From positions 10,001 through 66,434 of the forward strand of contig NZ_WJBU01000024.1 of assembly GCF_009646335.1 (NCBI RefSeq): DNA of 56,434 nucleotides, read 5' to 3'. Positions 1-9,428 of this stretch are shown here, piece after piece. Source of the DNA: Caenimonas koreensis DSM 17982. GTDB taxonomy: Bacteria; Pseudomonadota; Gammaproteobacteria; Burkholderiales; Burkholderiaceae_C. The first letter of the stretch is position 1; each line of letters starts with the position of its first letter. A program made the translations under genes and the position numbers. The notes under the pieces are model-generated. The model worked only from the letters and a program-made list of their open reading frames with translations, ran no database searches and had not been told where the DNA came from.

Positions 1-158
1 GCGGCAATCTTGATCCAGCCGTTGAGGGGCACTTCGCCTTCACTTCGCAACATCAGCGCACCCGACCCCAAACGCGACCGCTGGGGCAAAACGCCCCAGC
101 CGACCACCAGTGCGCCGGCGGCACCAGCCGCACTCAAAAGCCAAGTCCGCCGCCTCAT
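1..158 (-). CDS. Molybdopterin-binding hydroxylase large subunit, N-terminus only
   Basis: Only the first 52 or so codons are in the window; the gene runs off the left edge. The peptide begins with a twin-arginine signal ([15 protein letters not shown], then a hydrophobic stretch), as in exported isoquinoline 1-oxidoreductase or aldehyde dehydrogenase beta subunits of the xanthine dehydrogenase family. The ATG at 158 overlaps the stop of the upstream 2Fe-2S subunit by 4 bases (ATGA), so the two are translationally coupled and likely form one periplasm-directed complex. The substrate cannot be told from this fragment. Confidence 0.75.
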   Translation of the reverse strand, partial: MRRRTWLLSAAGAAGALVVGWGVLPQRSRLGSGALMLRSEGEVPLNGWIKIA

Positions 159-607
159 ACCTTGATCCCTGCTGCGCGCTTGATCGCTGCCCGAACACGC
201 TGATACGTTCCGCAGCGGCAAATATTGGTCATCGCTGCATCGATGTCCGCATCGGTAGGCTTGGGGTTCTTCTCGAGTAGGGCTGCTGCCGCCATCAACA
301 TGCCGCTCTGGCAGTAGCCGCACTGCGGGACTTGCTCAGCGATCCATGCAGCTTGTAACGGATGGATCTTTTCGGGCGTTCCCAGCGCCTCAATCGTGCG
401 GATCTTCTTGCCCACGACGCTGGATGCCGGCACAACGCACGACCGCACGGCCAGCCCGTCGACCGTGACCGTGCACGCCCCACATGCCGCAATTCCACAG
501 CCGAACTTCGTGCCCGTCATGTTCAGCACGTCACGCAAGACCCAGAGCAGGGGCATCTCGGACTCCACGTCCGCGCTCACGGTTTTCCCGTTGATCAGCA
601 ATTCCAA
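155..607 (-). CDS. 2Fe-2S subunit of molybdenum hydroxylase (isoquinoline 1-oxidoreductase alpha-like)
   Basis: This 150-residue protein is the small electron-transfer subunit of a xanthine dehydrogenase-family enzyme. It carries the plant-type ferredoxin cluster motif CGIAACGAC with Cys37, 42, 45 and a further Cys57. The second, helical 2Fe-2S domain has CGYC (Cys96, 99) and CRC (Cys130, 132). Length and both motifs fit the family exactly. The start is a TTG at 607, preceded by AGGAG seven bases upstream, and it gives the usual N-terminus (MELLINGK). It is the first gene of an operon with the molybdopterin subunit, which overlaps its stop codon. It is divergent from uup, with about 100 bp between them. 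Confidence 0.9.
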   Translation of the reverse strand: MELLINGKTVSADVESEMPLLWVLRDVLNMTGTKFGCGIAACGACTVTVDGLAVRSCVVPASSVVGKKIRTIEALGTPEKIHPLQAAWIAEQVPQCGYCQSGMLMAAAALLEKNPKPTDADIDAAMTNICRCGTYQRVRAAIKRAAGIKV

Positions 608-711
608 CTGTGTCTCCTGGGGCCGGCAGACCCTCTCGGTGGACTATATCGACGTCAGACATGGCAAGAAAGTGAGGGGGTTTACCGCGACCCGGATAAT
701 CTGCCGCTCCT

Positions 712-2598
712 ATGGCAGTTCTCACCCTCCTCGACGCCCAGCTCGCTTTTGGCCATGTGCCACTGCTGGACCATGCCACTTTCTCGCTGGAATCCGGCGA
801 GCGGGTGGGTCTTATCGGTCGCAATGGCGCCGGCAAGTCCTCGCTGCTCAAGATTCTCGCCGGACTGGAGCGCCCCGACGATGGCACGCTGCAGATCCAG
901 CAAGGCCTTCTGGTCGCGTACGTCCCGCAAGAACCCGTACTCGACGCGGCCGCGACAGTGTTCGATGCAACCGTCGCGGGTCTGGCAGACATCATCGCGC
1001 TGATCGACCGTTACTCGAGCGGCGATGGCGACTTGCACGACCTGCAAGGCAAGATCGAAGCGCATGACGGCTGGAACTGGTCGCAACGCGTGGAGGAGAC
1101 GTTGCAGCGCCTGCATCTGGACAAAGACGCCATCGTCGGAACTCTTTCGGGCGGCACCCGTAAACGTGTCGCACTCGCCCAGGCGCTGGTACGTCGGCCC
1201 GACGTCCTGCTGCTTGACGAGCCAACCAACCACCTCGACCTGGATTCGATCGAGTGGCTGGAAAACTTGTTGATCGACTTCAGCGGTGCCGCCGTCATCA
1301 TCACGCACGACCGCACCTTTCTTGATCGCGTTGCAAACCGCATCGTCGAACTCGACCGCGGCCTCTTGCGCTCTTACCCGGGCAATTTCACGCGCTATCA
1401 GGTTCAGAAGGAAGAACAGCTTGCCCAGGAAGCCGTGATCTCTGCCAAGGCCGACAAGCTGCTCGCACAGGAAGAAGTCTGGATCCGAAAAGGCGTGGAG
1501 GCGCGGCGCACGCGCGCGCAGGGCCGTATCGTTCGGCTGGACCGCCTGCGCGCCAATCGCGCGGCCCGCCGCGATGCGCTCGGCAGCGTCAAGCTTGACG
1601 TGGCATCCGGCCTGCCGAGCGGCAAGATCGTGGCCGAACTCACCGAGGTCACCAAATCCTTTGGCGACAATACGATCGTTCGTGACTTCACGGCCACTAT
1701 CCTGCGCGGCGACAAAGTCGGCCTCATGGGTCCGAACGGCGCTGGCAAGACAACGCTGCTCAAGCTCATCCTTGGCGAGCTCGCATCTGATTCGGGCAAG
1801 GTCCGACAGGGCGCGAATCTGCAAGTTGCGTACTTCGACCAGATGCGCGAAGCGCTCGACCTCGACGCCACGCTCGAAGACTTCATCAGCCCCGGCAGCG
1901 AATGGATCGAAATCGGCAAGCAGCGCAAGCACGTCAAAAGCTATCTTGGCGACTTCCTGTTCTCGCCGGCACGAGCACTGTCCCCCGTGCGCTCGCTATC
2001 GGGCGGCGAGCGCAACCGGCTGTTGCTGGCGCGCCTGTTTGCACGGCCTGCCAACGTGCTTGTGCTCGACGAACCCACGAACGACCTGGACATCGACACG
2101 CTCGAGCTGCTCGAAGACCTGCTGCAGAACTACGACGGCACCGTGTTCCTCGTGAGCCACGATCGCACGTTCCTGGACAACGTCGTGACAAGCACGATCG
2201 TCTTCGAAGGCGACGGCCGCTGGCGTGAATATGAAGGCGGTGTTGACGACTGGCTCGCCCAGTCCCGCCGCTCGCAGGCAATTGCGCTGGCCGCCGCCGC
2301 AGCCGCCTCACGCGGGTTATCGGCCACACCTGCAGTCAAGCCCGAAACACCGGCGGCGACAACAGCACCGGCCAAACGAAAGCTGAGCTACAAGGAGCAG
2401 CGCGAACTCGAAGCCCTGCCGGCCATGATTGACGCGCTCGAGCAGGAACAAAAGGCAATTCAGGAGGCGCTCGCCGACTCCAGCCTTTACACACAAGACG
2501 CCGCCCGCGCGATGCAATTGACCGAGCGCAACGCCCGCATCGACGACGAGTTGCTGGCCGCACTGGACCGCTGGGAGACGCTGGGCGCCGCGGTGTAG
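712..2598 (+). CDS. uup: ABC-F family ATPase Uup
   Basis: A 628-residue soluble protein with two ABC ATPase domains and no membrane segments. The first Walker A is GRNGAGKS (residues 36-43), with signature LSGGTRKR and Walker B LLLDEPTNHLD. The second domain has GPNGAGKT, LSGGERNR and VLDEPTNDLD. After residue about 550 an Ala/Pro linker leads to a charged coiled-coil tail starting KRKLSYKEQRELE, which is typical of Uup rather than of EttA or YheS. Family members act on ribosomes or on branched DNA intermediates; Uup loss in E. coli affects transposon excision. The ATG at 712 places the first beta strand at the normal distance from Walker A. It is transcribed away from the molybdenum hydroxylase operon and toward the phospholipase D-like gene 80 bp downstream. 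Confidence 0.9.
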   Translation: MAVLTLLDAQLAFGHVPLLDHATFSLESGERVGLIGRNGAGKSSLLKILAGLERPDDGTLQIQQGLLVAYVPQEPVLDAAATVFDATVAGLADIIALIDRYSSGDGDLHDLQGKIEAHDGWNWSQRVEETLQRLHLDKDAIVGTLSGGTRKRVALAQALVRRPDVLLLDEPTNHLDLDSIEWLENLLIDFSGAAVIITHDRTFLDRVANRIVELDRGLLRSYPGNFTRYQVQKEEQLAQEAVISAKADKLLAQEEVWIRKGVEARRTRAQGRIVRLDRLRANRAARRDALGSVKLDVASGLPSGKIVAELTEVTKSFGDNTIVRDFTATILRGDKVGLMGPNGAGKTTLLKLILGELASDSGKVRQGANLQVAYFDQMREALDLDATLEDFISPGSEWIEIGKQRKHVKSYLGDFLFSPARALSPVRSLSGGERNRLLLARLFARPANVLVLDEPTNDLDIDTLELLEDLLQNYDGTVFLVSHDRTFLDNVVTSTIVFEGDGRWREYEGGVDDWLAQSRRSQAIALAAAAAASRGLSATPAVKPETPAATTAPAKRKLSYKEQRELEALPAMIDALEQEQKAIQEALADSSLYTQDAARAMQLTERNARIDDELLAALDRWETLGAAV

Positions 2599-2677
2599 AC
2601 GTTGTCTGTCATGGATTGAGCGCCACGGCTTACTTGGTGCGCCCCCTGCTCAGCAGGTCAGCCGATAAAGTCCTCAG

Positions 2678-4366
2678 GTGACCTTTCCCCCAGACCTGCA
2701 GTACCCCTGCCCCACGCTGCCACGACGCTTCTCGACCGCGTGGAGCGCGCTCGCCGCCCTGATCGTGGCCGCTGTCATCGTCGGCTGCGCCAGCTTGCCC
2801 GCCAATACGGGCAGGGTCGCATCGCAGTCATTTCAGTCCCCGGGCCAGACGGCGCTGGGGCAACTGACTGCCCAGCGGCGCGTCCAAGCTGGCGCGCGCA
2901 GCGACTCAGCTTTCAGCCTCCTGGAAAACGTCGACAACGCGCTGGCTGCACGGCTCGCTCTGGTCGATGCCGCGCAAAAGACGCTCGACCTGCAGTACTA
3001 CGCGATTCATGCCGACGCCAGTACCGAGCTGATCCTGCAACACCTGCGCGACGCGGCCCGTCGAGGCGTTCGCGTTCGCTTGCTGCTCGACGACTTCAAC
3101 GCCGTCGGCAAAGACGCGCAAGTGCTGCGTCTGGCGTTCGAGCCCAACGTGCAGATTCGCCTGTTCAACCCGCTGCCCGGCTCGCGTTCGTCGCTTGTGG
3201 TCCGCATCTTCACGTCGCTCAAGGATGTGGACCGCATCCAGAAGCGCATGCACAACAAGCTGTTCATTGCCGACAACGCGATGGCCATCAGTGGCGGTCG
3301 CAACCTGGGCGACGCCTATTTCGGCGGCCCCGGCGGCAGCAACTTCGTCGACCTGGACACACTCTCGGCGGGCCGGATCGTGCGCGACATGTCGGCCAGC
3401 TTCGACCGGTACTGGAACGATGAGTTGTCATTCCCCATGGAAAAGCTCGTCACGCAGCAAGAGCTTGACCAGATGCGATCTGCGCCGGTTGCATCGGCAC
3501 CAGATGCATCACAGCAAGGCAAAGGCACGGCCCCTGCAGTGCCCGTTGTCGCCACCAACACATCAGCGGTCATGCCGGACGTCACACGAGCGGCCGTCGC
3601 AGACGCCAAACCTGCTGGGTATGACTTGCGCAGCGTACCGTTGGTTTGGGCGCCTTCCATCCTGCTGGTCGACAAGCCCGGCAAGATTGGCCCCGACGAC
3701 GACGAGGCAGATGCCGGCGACACGGTGGTGGACGGCCTGCTTGCACTCATGAATCAGGCCCGCCAGGACGTCCTCATCGTCTCACCCTATTTCGTGCCTG
3801 GTGCGGAAATGATGAAAGTGTTCGCCCAGATTCGAGCGAAAGGCGTGCGCATCCGGGTGCTCACCAATTCACTCGCCTCCAACGACGCACCCGCCGCACA
3901 CGCGGGCTATGCGCGGTACCGTGAGGCACTCATCGCACTGGGCGTCGAGCTCTACGAAATGCGCGCCGACCAGGAAGGCACGGCTGCCGGCATCGGTTCC
4001 GGCATCGGCTCGGCCGGCGGCTCCAAGAGCGGGGTATCCCACGCAAGCCTTCACTCGAAAGCGGCAATCATCGACAGTCGCCTGGCAGTGATCGGATCGA
4101 TGAACCTGGACTTGCGCTCCCAGCGGCAGAACAGCGAGGTCGCGTTACTCATCCGCAGTGCGGCAGTGTCAAGACTTGCGGCCCGGCAGATCGAGACAAC
4201 CCTGGCGCAAGGCGCCTACCGGGTCGCCGTTGAAAACGGATCTCTCGTCTGGCGCGCCCCGCCGGGCGCCGCATTCAAGGACACAACCTCCGAGCCGCAA
4301 GCGACTGCCAGGCAACGCCTGCTGATGCGCCTGATAGCGCCCTTCGCGCCGGACGAAATGCTTTGA
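2678..4366 (+). CDS. Phospholipase D-like lipoprotein (cardiolipin synthase-like)
   Basis: 562 residues with a GTG start. The N-terminus has a hydrophobic stretch ending in a lipobox (VIVGCAS), so it is probably an outer- or inner-membrane lipoprotein. Two HKD motifs mark a phospholipase D superfamily enzyme: HNKLFIADN near residue 191 followed by GGRNLGDAYF, and HSKAAIIDS near residue 459 followed by SMNLDLRS. The two catalytic halves are separated by an insert of about 70 Ala/Pro-rich residues around 270-315. Such proteins transfer or hydrolyse phosphatidyl groups, as cardiolipin synthase C does, but the true substrate is not shown here. It follows uup on the same strand and ends 7 bp before a convergent regulator gene. 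Confidence 0.82.
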   Translation: MTFPPDLQYPCPTLPRRFSTAWSALAALIVAAVIVGCASLPANTGRVASQSFQSPGQTALGQLTAQRRVQAGARSDSAFSLLENVDNALAARLALVDAAQKTLDLQYYAIHADASTELILQHLRDAARRGVRVRLLLDDFNAVGKDAQVLRLAFEPNVQIRLFNPLPGSRSSLVVRIFTSLKDVDRIQKRMHNKLFIADNAMAISGGRNLGDAYFGGPGGSNFVDLDTLSAGRIVRDMSASFDRYWNDELSFPMEKLVTQQELDQMRSAPVASAPDASQQGKGTAPAVPVVATNTSAVMPDVTRAAVADAKPAGYDLRSVPLVWAPSILLVDKPGKIGPDDDEADAGDTVVDGLLALMNQARQDVLIVSPYFVPGAEMMKVFAQIRAKGVRIRVLTNSLASNDAPAAHAGYARYREALIALGVELYEMRADQEGTAAGIGSGIGSAGGSKSGVSHASLHSKAAIIDSRLAVIGSMNLDLRSQRQNSEVALLIRSAAVSRLAARQIETTLAQGAYRVAVENGSLVWRAPPGAAFKDTTSEPQATARQRLLMRLIAPFAPDEML

Positions 4367-4373
4367 GACGCTG

Positions 4374-5822
4374 CTAGCGCATCGTCTTGACCATCTCTGA
4401 GTATTTCTTCCAGAACACGGCGTCTTGCGTCGTGGCGAAGTTGATGCGCATCAACGTCGATGGCTTTCGCTCTGCATGGAACAGCGCGCCCGGCGCCAGC
4501 AAATAGCCCTCGTCGAGCATTCGCTGCGCAAGTGCATCGGTATCGACACCCGTGTCGACCCATCCGAACAGCCCTGCCGGCTCAGCCGCGAACGACACGC
4601 CCGCGTTCAACGCCAGCTTGACGGCGCGGCTGCGCGCAGCGTCAAGGCGCGACTTGATGCGCTCGGCGTGCCGTCGCAACTGCCCCTGCGCCATGCACAG
4701 CGCCAGCGCGCGCTCCATCAGGGCGGGTGTGGTCAATGTGGCGAGCAACTTCGTGTCCAGCAAGCGCTCGATCAGCGACGGATGCGCTGCCAGGAAGCCC
4801 ACACGCCAATTCGGCGCCAGGATCTTCGCAAAGCCACTCACGTAGATCGTTCGCTGCAAACCGTCCAGAGCGCACAGCCGCGTCGCATGCTCCGGCGCGA
4901 TGTGGCTGTACGTATCGTCCTCGACGATGTGAAAGCCATGCGTGGTCGACAGCTGCAGCAGCCGGTGTGCATTGCCCGGCGCGAGGCAGTAGCCCGTCGG
5001 GTTGTGAAACACGCTGACGCTCACATAAAGCTTGGGCTGGTGCACTTCGCAATAGCGCGCCATCACATCCAGGTCCGGTCCGTAGGGCTTACGCGGCACA
5101 GGCAGCAGGCGCATGCCCATGGCGTTCAATCGCGCGAATTCCACGGCCCAGCCGGGGTCTTCAACCATCACGTGGTCACCGGCGCGCAGCAAGGTGCGGC
5201 TGACGATGTCGAGCGCGTGCGTCGCACCCACCGTCGTGATGATGTTCTCCGGTGTTGCCGGAACACTCAACGTGGCGAGTTTGGTGGCCAGCATCCGCCG
5301 CAGGCCGGAGTCGCCCATCGGCTCACCGTACTGAAGCGAAAAGTCGTGCAGCGCCCGCGTGCCGGTCACCTTGCGCACGGCTGCCGGCATGAAAGTCGAC
5401 TCCAACCACTCCGGCGGAAACACGCCCATTCCCGGCTGGGGTTTGTTGCTCACCTTGTGGAACATCCCTCGAATCAATGCAGTGGCATCGATGGGCGCCG
5501 AATTGCCGCGCGGCGCCTGGACGGTGTCCGGCTCCCATGCCCGGACCGTCCGCTGTTTCGACATGGAACCGGGCGCGCTCGGTGGCTCCGCGCGCGTCTC
5601 GCGCACGAAAAAACCACTGTTCTTGCGCGCCTCCACCAGGCCGAGCGCCAGAAGTTTGTCGTATGCCGACACCACCGTGGACGGGCTCACGCCTGTTTGC
5701 AAGGCGCACTGGCGCACTGACGGCAGGCGGGCACCGGGCGCCAGCAATCGATCGCGAATGCGCTGTGCAAAACGGTCCGACAACTGCTCGGTGAGCGAGT
5801 GCGTCGCAGACTTCATCAACAT
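4374..5822 (-). CDS. MocR/PdxR-type regulator (GntR HTH plus aminotransferase domain)
   Basis: A fused regulator of about 482 residues. An N-terminal GntR winged helix (LSDRFAQRIRDRLLAPGARLPSVRQ split across the helix and wing, then TGVSPSTVVSAYDKL) is followed by a fold-type I aminotransferase domain whose PLP lysine lies in VSGFAKILAPNWRVGF. Such proteins sense PLP or an amino-acid adduct and control an adjacent gene. The reading frame is open up to 5906, but the ATG at 5822 has AGGA at a good distance (GAGAGGAcccccgcATG) and gives a normal N-terminus. It is divergent from an aminotransferase gene that starts at 5953, the usual arrangement for MocR regulators and their targets; the operator should lie in 5823-5952. 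Confidence 0.88.
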   Translation of the reverse strand: MLMKSATHSLTEQLSDRFAQRIRDRLLAPGARLPSVRQCALQTGVSPSTVVSAYDKLLALGLVEARKNSGFFVRETRAEPPSAPGSMSKQRTVRAWEPDTVQAPRGNSAPIDATALIRGMFHKVSNKPQPGMGVFPPEWLESTFMPAAVRKVTGTRALHDFSLQYGEPMGDSGLRRMLATKLATLSVPATPENIITTVGATHALDIVSRTLLRAGDHVMVEDPGWAVEFARLNAMGMRLLPVPRKPYGPDLDVMARYCEVHQPKLYVSVSVFHNPTGYCLAPGNAHRLLQLSTTHGFHIVEDDTYSHIAPEHATRLCALDGLQRTIYVSGFAKILAPNWRVGFLAAHPSLIERLLDTKLLATLTTPALMERALALCMAQGQLRRHAERIKSRLDAARSRAVKLALNAGVSFAAEPAGLFGWVDTGVDTDALAQRMLDEGYLLAPGALFHAERKPSTLMRINFATTQDAVFWKKYSEMVKTMR

Positions 5823-5952
5823 GCGGGGGTCCTCTCGTGTATTGCCGCCCGAAGCAATACAGATGTCCAACTGCGCTGGCCAACTGTACTGGTCGTGTAC
5901 TGACATCGAAGATTACATTGAACCGTCACCACCAGCAACCCGAGATGCGCCG

Positions 5953-7167
5953 ATGAAACTCAACGACCTGCAGCCCACGCAATGGACCCTGGCACGCCGC
6001 GCCGAGCGGATGAACCCCTCTGTCATCCGCGAGATCCTCAAGGTCACGGAACGCCCGGGCATCATCAGCTTTGCGGGTGGCCTGCCTTCGCCCAAGACGT
6101 TTCCGGTCAGCGAATTTCGCGCCGCCTGCGAGAAGGTCTTGCGCGACGACGGCCCTGCAGCACTCCAGTACGCCGCCAGCGAAGGCTATGCACCCCTGCG
6201 CGAGATGGTCGCGGCGATGCTGCCGTGGAAAGTCGATGCGTCACAGGTGCTCATCACCACGGGTTCGCAGCAAGGGCTCGACCTCGTCGCCAAAGTGCTG
6301 ATCGATGCCGACTCGCGCATCCTCGTTGAAACACCGACTTACCTCGGCGCGCTGCAGGCCTTCACGCCCATGGAGCCGCAAGTCGTGAGTGTGGCGAGCG
6401 ATGCAGAAGGCGTGGACGTTGAGGACCTTGCTGCCAAGGCAGTTGGCGCCAGCCCTGCACGATTCCTGTACGTGCTGCCCAACTTCCAGAACCCCACCGG
6501 CCGCACGATGAGCGAAGCGCGCCGCGCCTCGCTGTCGGCTCGCTCGATGGAAATCGGCCTGCCGCTGATCGAAGACAACCCCTATGGCGACTTGTGGTTC
6601 GACGCGCCGCCGCCCCTGCCGCTCACCGCACGCAACCCGGAAGGCTGCGTGTACCTGGGCTCCTTTTCCAAAGTGCTGGCGCCCGGATTGCGCCTGGGCT
6701 TCATCGTCGCACCCAAGGCGCTGTACCCCAAGCTGCTGCAAGCCAAGCAAGCCGCCGATCTGCACAGCCCCGGCTTCAACCAGCGCATGGTCGCCGAGGT
6801 GATGAAAGACGGTTTCCTCGACCGGCACGTGCCCACCATCCGCGCGCTCTACAAGTCGCAGCGCGACGCCATGCTCGCAGCGCTGCAACGCGAGATGCAA
6901 GGCTTGGACGTGCAATGGAACACACCCGATGGCGGTATGTTCCTCTGGGCGAAGCTGCCGCAGGGCATGGACGCCGTCGCGCTGCTGCCCAAGGCGGTCG
7001 ATCGCGGTGTGGCGTTCGTGCCAGGCGCTGCGTTCTATGCGGGCGAAGGCGATCCACGCACGGTGCGCCTGTCGTTCGTCACTGCCACGTGCGAGCAGAT
7101 TGACCAGGGCATCGCTGCACTGGCCGCAGCGATTCGCGAGGCATCAACGGTTCAGCCCGCAAGGTGA
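5953..7167 (+). CDS. PLP-dependent aminotransferase, class I/II (2-aminoadipate aminotransferase-like)
   Basis: 404 residues from the ATG at 5953; the frame is open far upstream but only inside the antisense of the regulator gene. The N-terminus (MNPSVIREILKVTERPGIISFAGG) matches the LysN/2-aminoadipate aminotransferase group. PLP is bound by the lysine in GSFSKVLAPGLRLGF, with the conserved NFQNPTG motif before it. It moves an amino group between an amino acid and a 2-oxo acid; the preferred substrate cannot be read from sequence. It starts a cluster with GST, PhzF and VOC genes spaced 4, 19 and -4 bp, so they are probably co-transcribed, and is probably controlled by the divergent MocR-type regulator. 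Confidence 0.87.
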   Translation: MKLNDLQPTQWTLARRAERMNPSVIREILKVTERPGIISFAGGLPSPKTFPVSEFRAACEKVLRDDGPAALQYAASEGYAPLREMVAAMLPWKVDASQVLITTGSQQGLDLVAKVLIDADSRILVETPTYLGALQAFTPMEPQVVSVASDAEGVDVEDLAAKAVGASPARFLYVLPNFQNPTGRTMSEARRASLSARSMEIGLPLIEDNPYGDLWFDAPPPLPLTARNPEGCVYLGSFSKVLAPGLRLGFIVAPKALYPKLLQAKQAADLHSPGFNQRMVAEVMKDGFLDRHVPTIRALYKSQRDAMLAALQREMQGLDVQWNTPDGGMFLWAKLPQGMDAVALLPKAVDRGVAFVPGAAFYAGEGDPRTVRLSFVTATCEQIDQGIAALAAAIREASTVQPAR

Positions 7168-7171
7168 CGTG

Positions 7172-7792
7172 ATGCTCAAGATCTGGGGCCGCCTGTCGTC
7201 GATCAATGTGCGCAAAGTCGTGCTGGCCGCGCAGTGGCTGGGCATTCCATTCGAGCGCGTTGATGCCGGCGGCCAATACGGCATCGTGACCACCGACGCG
7301 TACCGCGCCATCAACCCCAACTCGCTGGTGCCGCTCATCGATGACGATGGCTTCACTCTGTATGAGTCGAACGTCATCGTGCGCTACCTCTGCGCGAAAC
7401 ACTCTGCAGGCGGCCTTTACCCGGCGACGTTGCAGGCGCGGTTCGACGCCGAACGCTGGATGGACTGGCAGCAGACCACGCTCAACCCTGCCGGCCGTAC
7501 CGCGTTCGTGCAACTCATCCGCGTGGCGCCAGACAAGCGCGATGCAACTGCCATCGCCCAGTCAGTCGCCGCAACCGAGCCGCTGCTCGACATGCTTGAA
7601 GCCACGCTGTCGAAGCAGCCGCACATCAGCGGCGAACAGTTCACCATGGCGGACATTCCAATTGCTTGCGAGATTCACCGCTGGCAGGGCTTGCCGCTGG
7701 AACACAAGACGCGCCCCGCGCTCGCGCAGTGGTACCACCAAATCCTTGATCGTCATGCCGCACGCGGTGTGCTCGACCTTCCACTCTCCTGA
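7172..7792 (+). CDS. Glutathione S-transferase family protein
   Basis: 206 residues beginning MLKIWGRLSSINVRKV, a thioredoxin-fold N-terminal domain. The glutathione-binding patch NSLVPLIDDDGFTLYES shows the cis-proline (VP) and the ES pair that holds the gamma-glutamyl group. An all-helical C-terminal domain follows. Ser or Asn near position 11 would be the activating residue rather than Tyr, as in theta/beta-like bacterial GSTs. The ATG at 7172 lies 4 bp after the aminotransferase stop. Within this cluster it may conjugate or isomerise an amino-acid derivative, but that is inference from context only. Confidence 0.87.
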   Translation: MLKIWGRLSSINVRKVVLAAQWLGIPFERVDAGGQYGIVTTDAYRAINPNSLVPLIDDDGFTLYESNVIVRYLCAKHSAGGLYPATLQARFDAERWMDWQQTTLNPAGRTAFVQLIRVAPDKRDATAIAQSVAATEPLLDMLEATLSKQPHISGEQFTMADIPIACEIHRWQGLPLEHKTRPALAQWYHQILDRHAARGVLDLPLS

Positions 7793-7811
7793 AAGCATCC
7801 GAAAGACAGGC

Positions 7812-8654
7812 ATGCAGCAACGTGATTTCAAGCAAGTCGATGTGTTCACCGGCCAGCCCTACCTGGGCAACCCACTGGCCGTCGTCCTCGACGCGGCGGG
7901 CCTGACCGATGAGCAGATGCAGCACTTCGCGCGCTGGACCAACCTGTCGGAGACCACTTTCCTGCTGCCGCCGACGACAAGCGAAGCCGACTACCGCGTG
8001 CGCATCATGACGCCCGGCGGCGAACTGCCGTTTGCAGGGCACCCCACACTGGGAAGCTGCCATGCCTGGCTGGAGGCGGGCGGCAAACCGCGCGCGCGCA
8101 ACTTCATCGTGCAGGAATGCAAGAAGGGCCTCGTCACCATCCGCCGCGAGCCGGATGGCCTCGCGTTTGCAGCGCCCGAGTTGAAGCGCACTTCACCCAG
8201 CCCCGCCGTCCTCGCCCAAGTGGCGTCCGCACTCGGCCTCAAAGCCAGCCAGATCGTCGCCGCGCAGATCCTCGACAACGGGCCGGCCTGGTTCAGCCTG
8301 CTGCTCGACAGCCCGCAAACGGTGCTCGGCCTCACGCCCAATCACCTGGAGCTGAAGAACCTCGGCTGCAAAGTTGGCGTCGCTGCGCGCCATGAAGCCG
8401 GCAGCGCGGCCGACCTTGAAGTGCGCGCGTTCGCAGCAGCCATCGGCATTCCTGAAGACCCCGTGACCGGCAGCCTGAACGCGGGCCTGGCCCAGTGGTT
8501 GATCGCAGAGGGCCATATGTCCGCACGGTACATCGCATCACAAGGCGTCTGCCTCCAGCGCGCGGGCCGCGTCGCCATCGAGCGCGGCGATGACGGCCAG
8601 GTGTGGGTGGGCGGCCAGTCCGTCACCTGCGTGACGGGAAGCGTCCTGTTGTGA
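7812..8654 (+). CDS. PhzF family isomerase/epimerase
   Basis: 280 residues with the twin-barrel PhzF pattern. The catalytic glutamate lies in NLSETTFLLPP (about residue 46). The phosphate/carboxylate-binding motifs GELPFAGHPTLG and EDPVTGSLNAGLA are present and intact. Family members isomerise or epimerise compounds such as dihydro-hydroxyanthranilate; most bacterial relatives have no assigned substrate. The start ATG at 7812 gives the conserved N-terminus (FKQVDVFTGQPYLGNPLAVV). It is third in the aminotransferase cluster, and its stop overlaps the GTG start of the next gene, so translation of the two is coupled. Confidence 0.88.
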   Translation: MQQRDFKQVDVFTGQPYLGNPLAVVLDAAGLTDEQMQHFARWTNLSETTFLLPPTTSEADYRVRIMTPGGELPFAGHPTLGSCHAWLEAGGKPRARNFIVQECKKGLVTIRREPDGLAFAAPELKRTSPSPAVLAQVASALGLKASQIVAAQILDNGPAWFSLLLDSPQTVLGLTPNHLELKNLGCKVGVAARHEAGSAADLEVRAFAAAIGIPEDPVTGSLNAGLAQWLIAEGHMSARYIASQGVCLQRAGRVAIERGDDGQVWVGGQSVTCVTGSVLL

Positions 8655-9331
8655 GCATCGAGTCGCGCATCGATCATCTTGTTGTTGTCGCGCACTCGCT
8701 CGAACAGGGCGTTGCCTGGTGCGAGGCAACGCTGAGCGTCACGCCCGGCCCCGGCGGCAAACATCCGCTGATGGGCACGCACAACCGGCTGCTGCGTATC
8801 GACTCGCCGGCGTACCCGAGCGCCTATTTCGAAATCATCGCCATCGACAGCGACACCATCGCACCCGCGCACAAGCGCTGGTTCGACATGGACGACGCAG
8901 CGCTGCGCGACGCCGTGCGCCAGCAGCCGCGGCTGGTGCATTTCGTCGCCTCGACGCCTGATGCTGCCGCCGCGATAGACGCCCTTGCCCAACACGGCAT
9001 CGATCGCGGGCCGCTACTCAAAGCCGAACGCCCCGTCGCCAGCGGCATGCTGCGCTGGCAAATCTCGGTACGGGCTGACGGCCAACGGCTCTTCCAGGGC
9101 GGCCTGCCTGCGATCATCGAGTGGAGCGGCGCGCATCCCACCGACGCCATGCCCGTCAGCGCACTCACGTTGCAGTCGCTCACCGTGACCCACCCGCGGG
9201 GCGACGCACTGCGTGCGGCACATCGCGCCATCGGGCTGCAGGGCGTTGCGGTTGAAACCGGCGCAGCCAACCTGTCGGCCACGTTGCTCACACCCAGGGG
9301 TCCGATCACAATCGAGTCCGCCGGCGTCTAA
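8651..9331 (+). CDS. VOC/glyoxalase-like domain protein
   Basis: 226 residues. The N-terminus (RIDHLVVVAHSLEQGVAWCE) followed by GGKHPLMGTHNRLLRI and YFEIIAID matches the glyoxalase-like domain of the vicinal oxygen chelate superfamily, including His and Glu residues that usually bind a divalent metal. The GTG start at 8651 overlaps the phzF stop (GTGA), which is better supported than any start further upstream inside phzF. It closes the aminotransferase-GST-PhzF-VOC cluster. Chemistry in this superfamily ranges from isomerisation to dioxygenation, so no reaction is assigned. Confidence 0.8.
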   Translation: MSIESRIDHLVVVAHSLEQGVAWCEATLSVTPGPGGKHPLMGTHNRLLRIDSPAYPSAYFEIIAIDSDTIAPAHKRWFDMDDAALRDAVRQQPRLVHFVASTPDAAAAIDALAQHGIDRGPLLKAERPVASGMLRWQISVRADGQRLFQGGLPAIIEWSGAHPTDAMPVSALTLQSLTVTHPRGDALRAAHRAIGLQGVAVETGAANLSATLLTPRGPITIESAGV

Positions 9332-9428
9332 GCGCGGGCGCGTTGAAGACCAGGCCCTGTCGCGCACGCAGCAAGGGGTCGCGGCTGCGACTTCACCGCC
9401 GGGTCGCGCAACGCAAAATCCCCGTCCT

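Noticed and set aside
682..1932. 416-codon minus-strand frame
   Set aside because: Antisense to uup, which has all ABC-F motifs in order.
4425..5720. 431-codon plus-strand frame
   Set aside because: Antisense to the MocR-type regulator, whose HTH and PLP motifs are intact; composition is that of a shadow frame.
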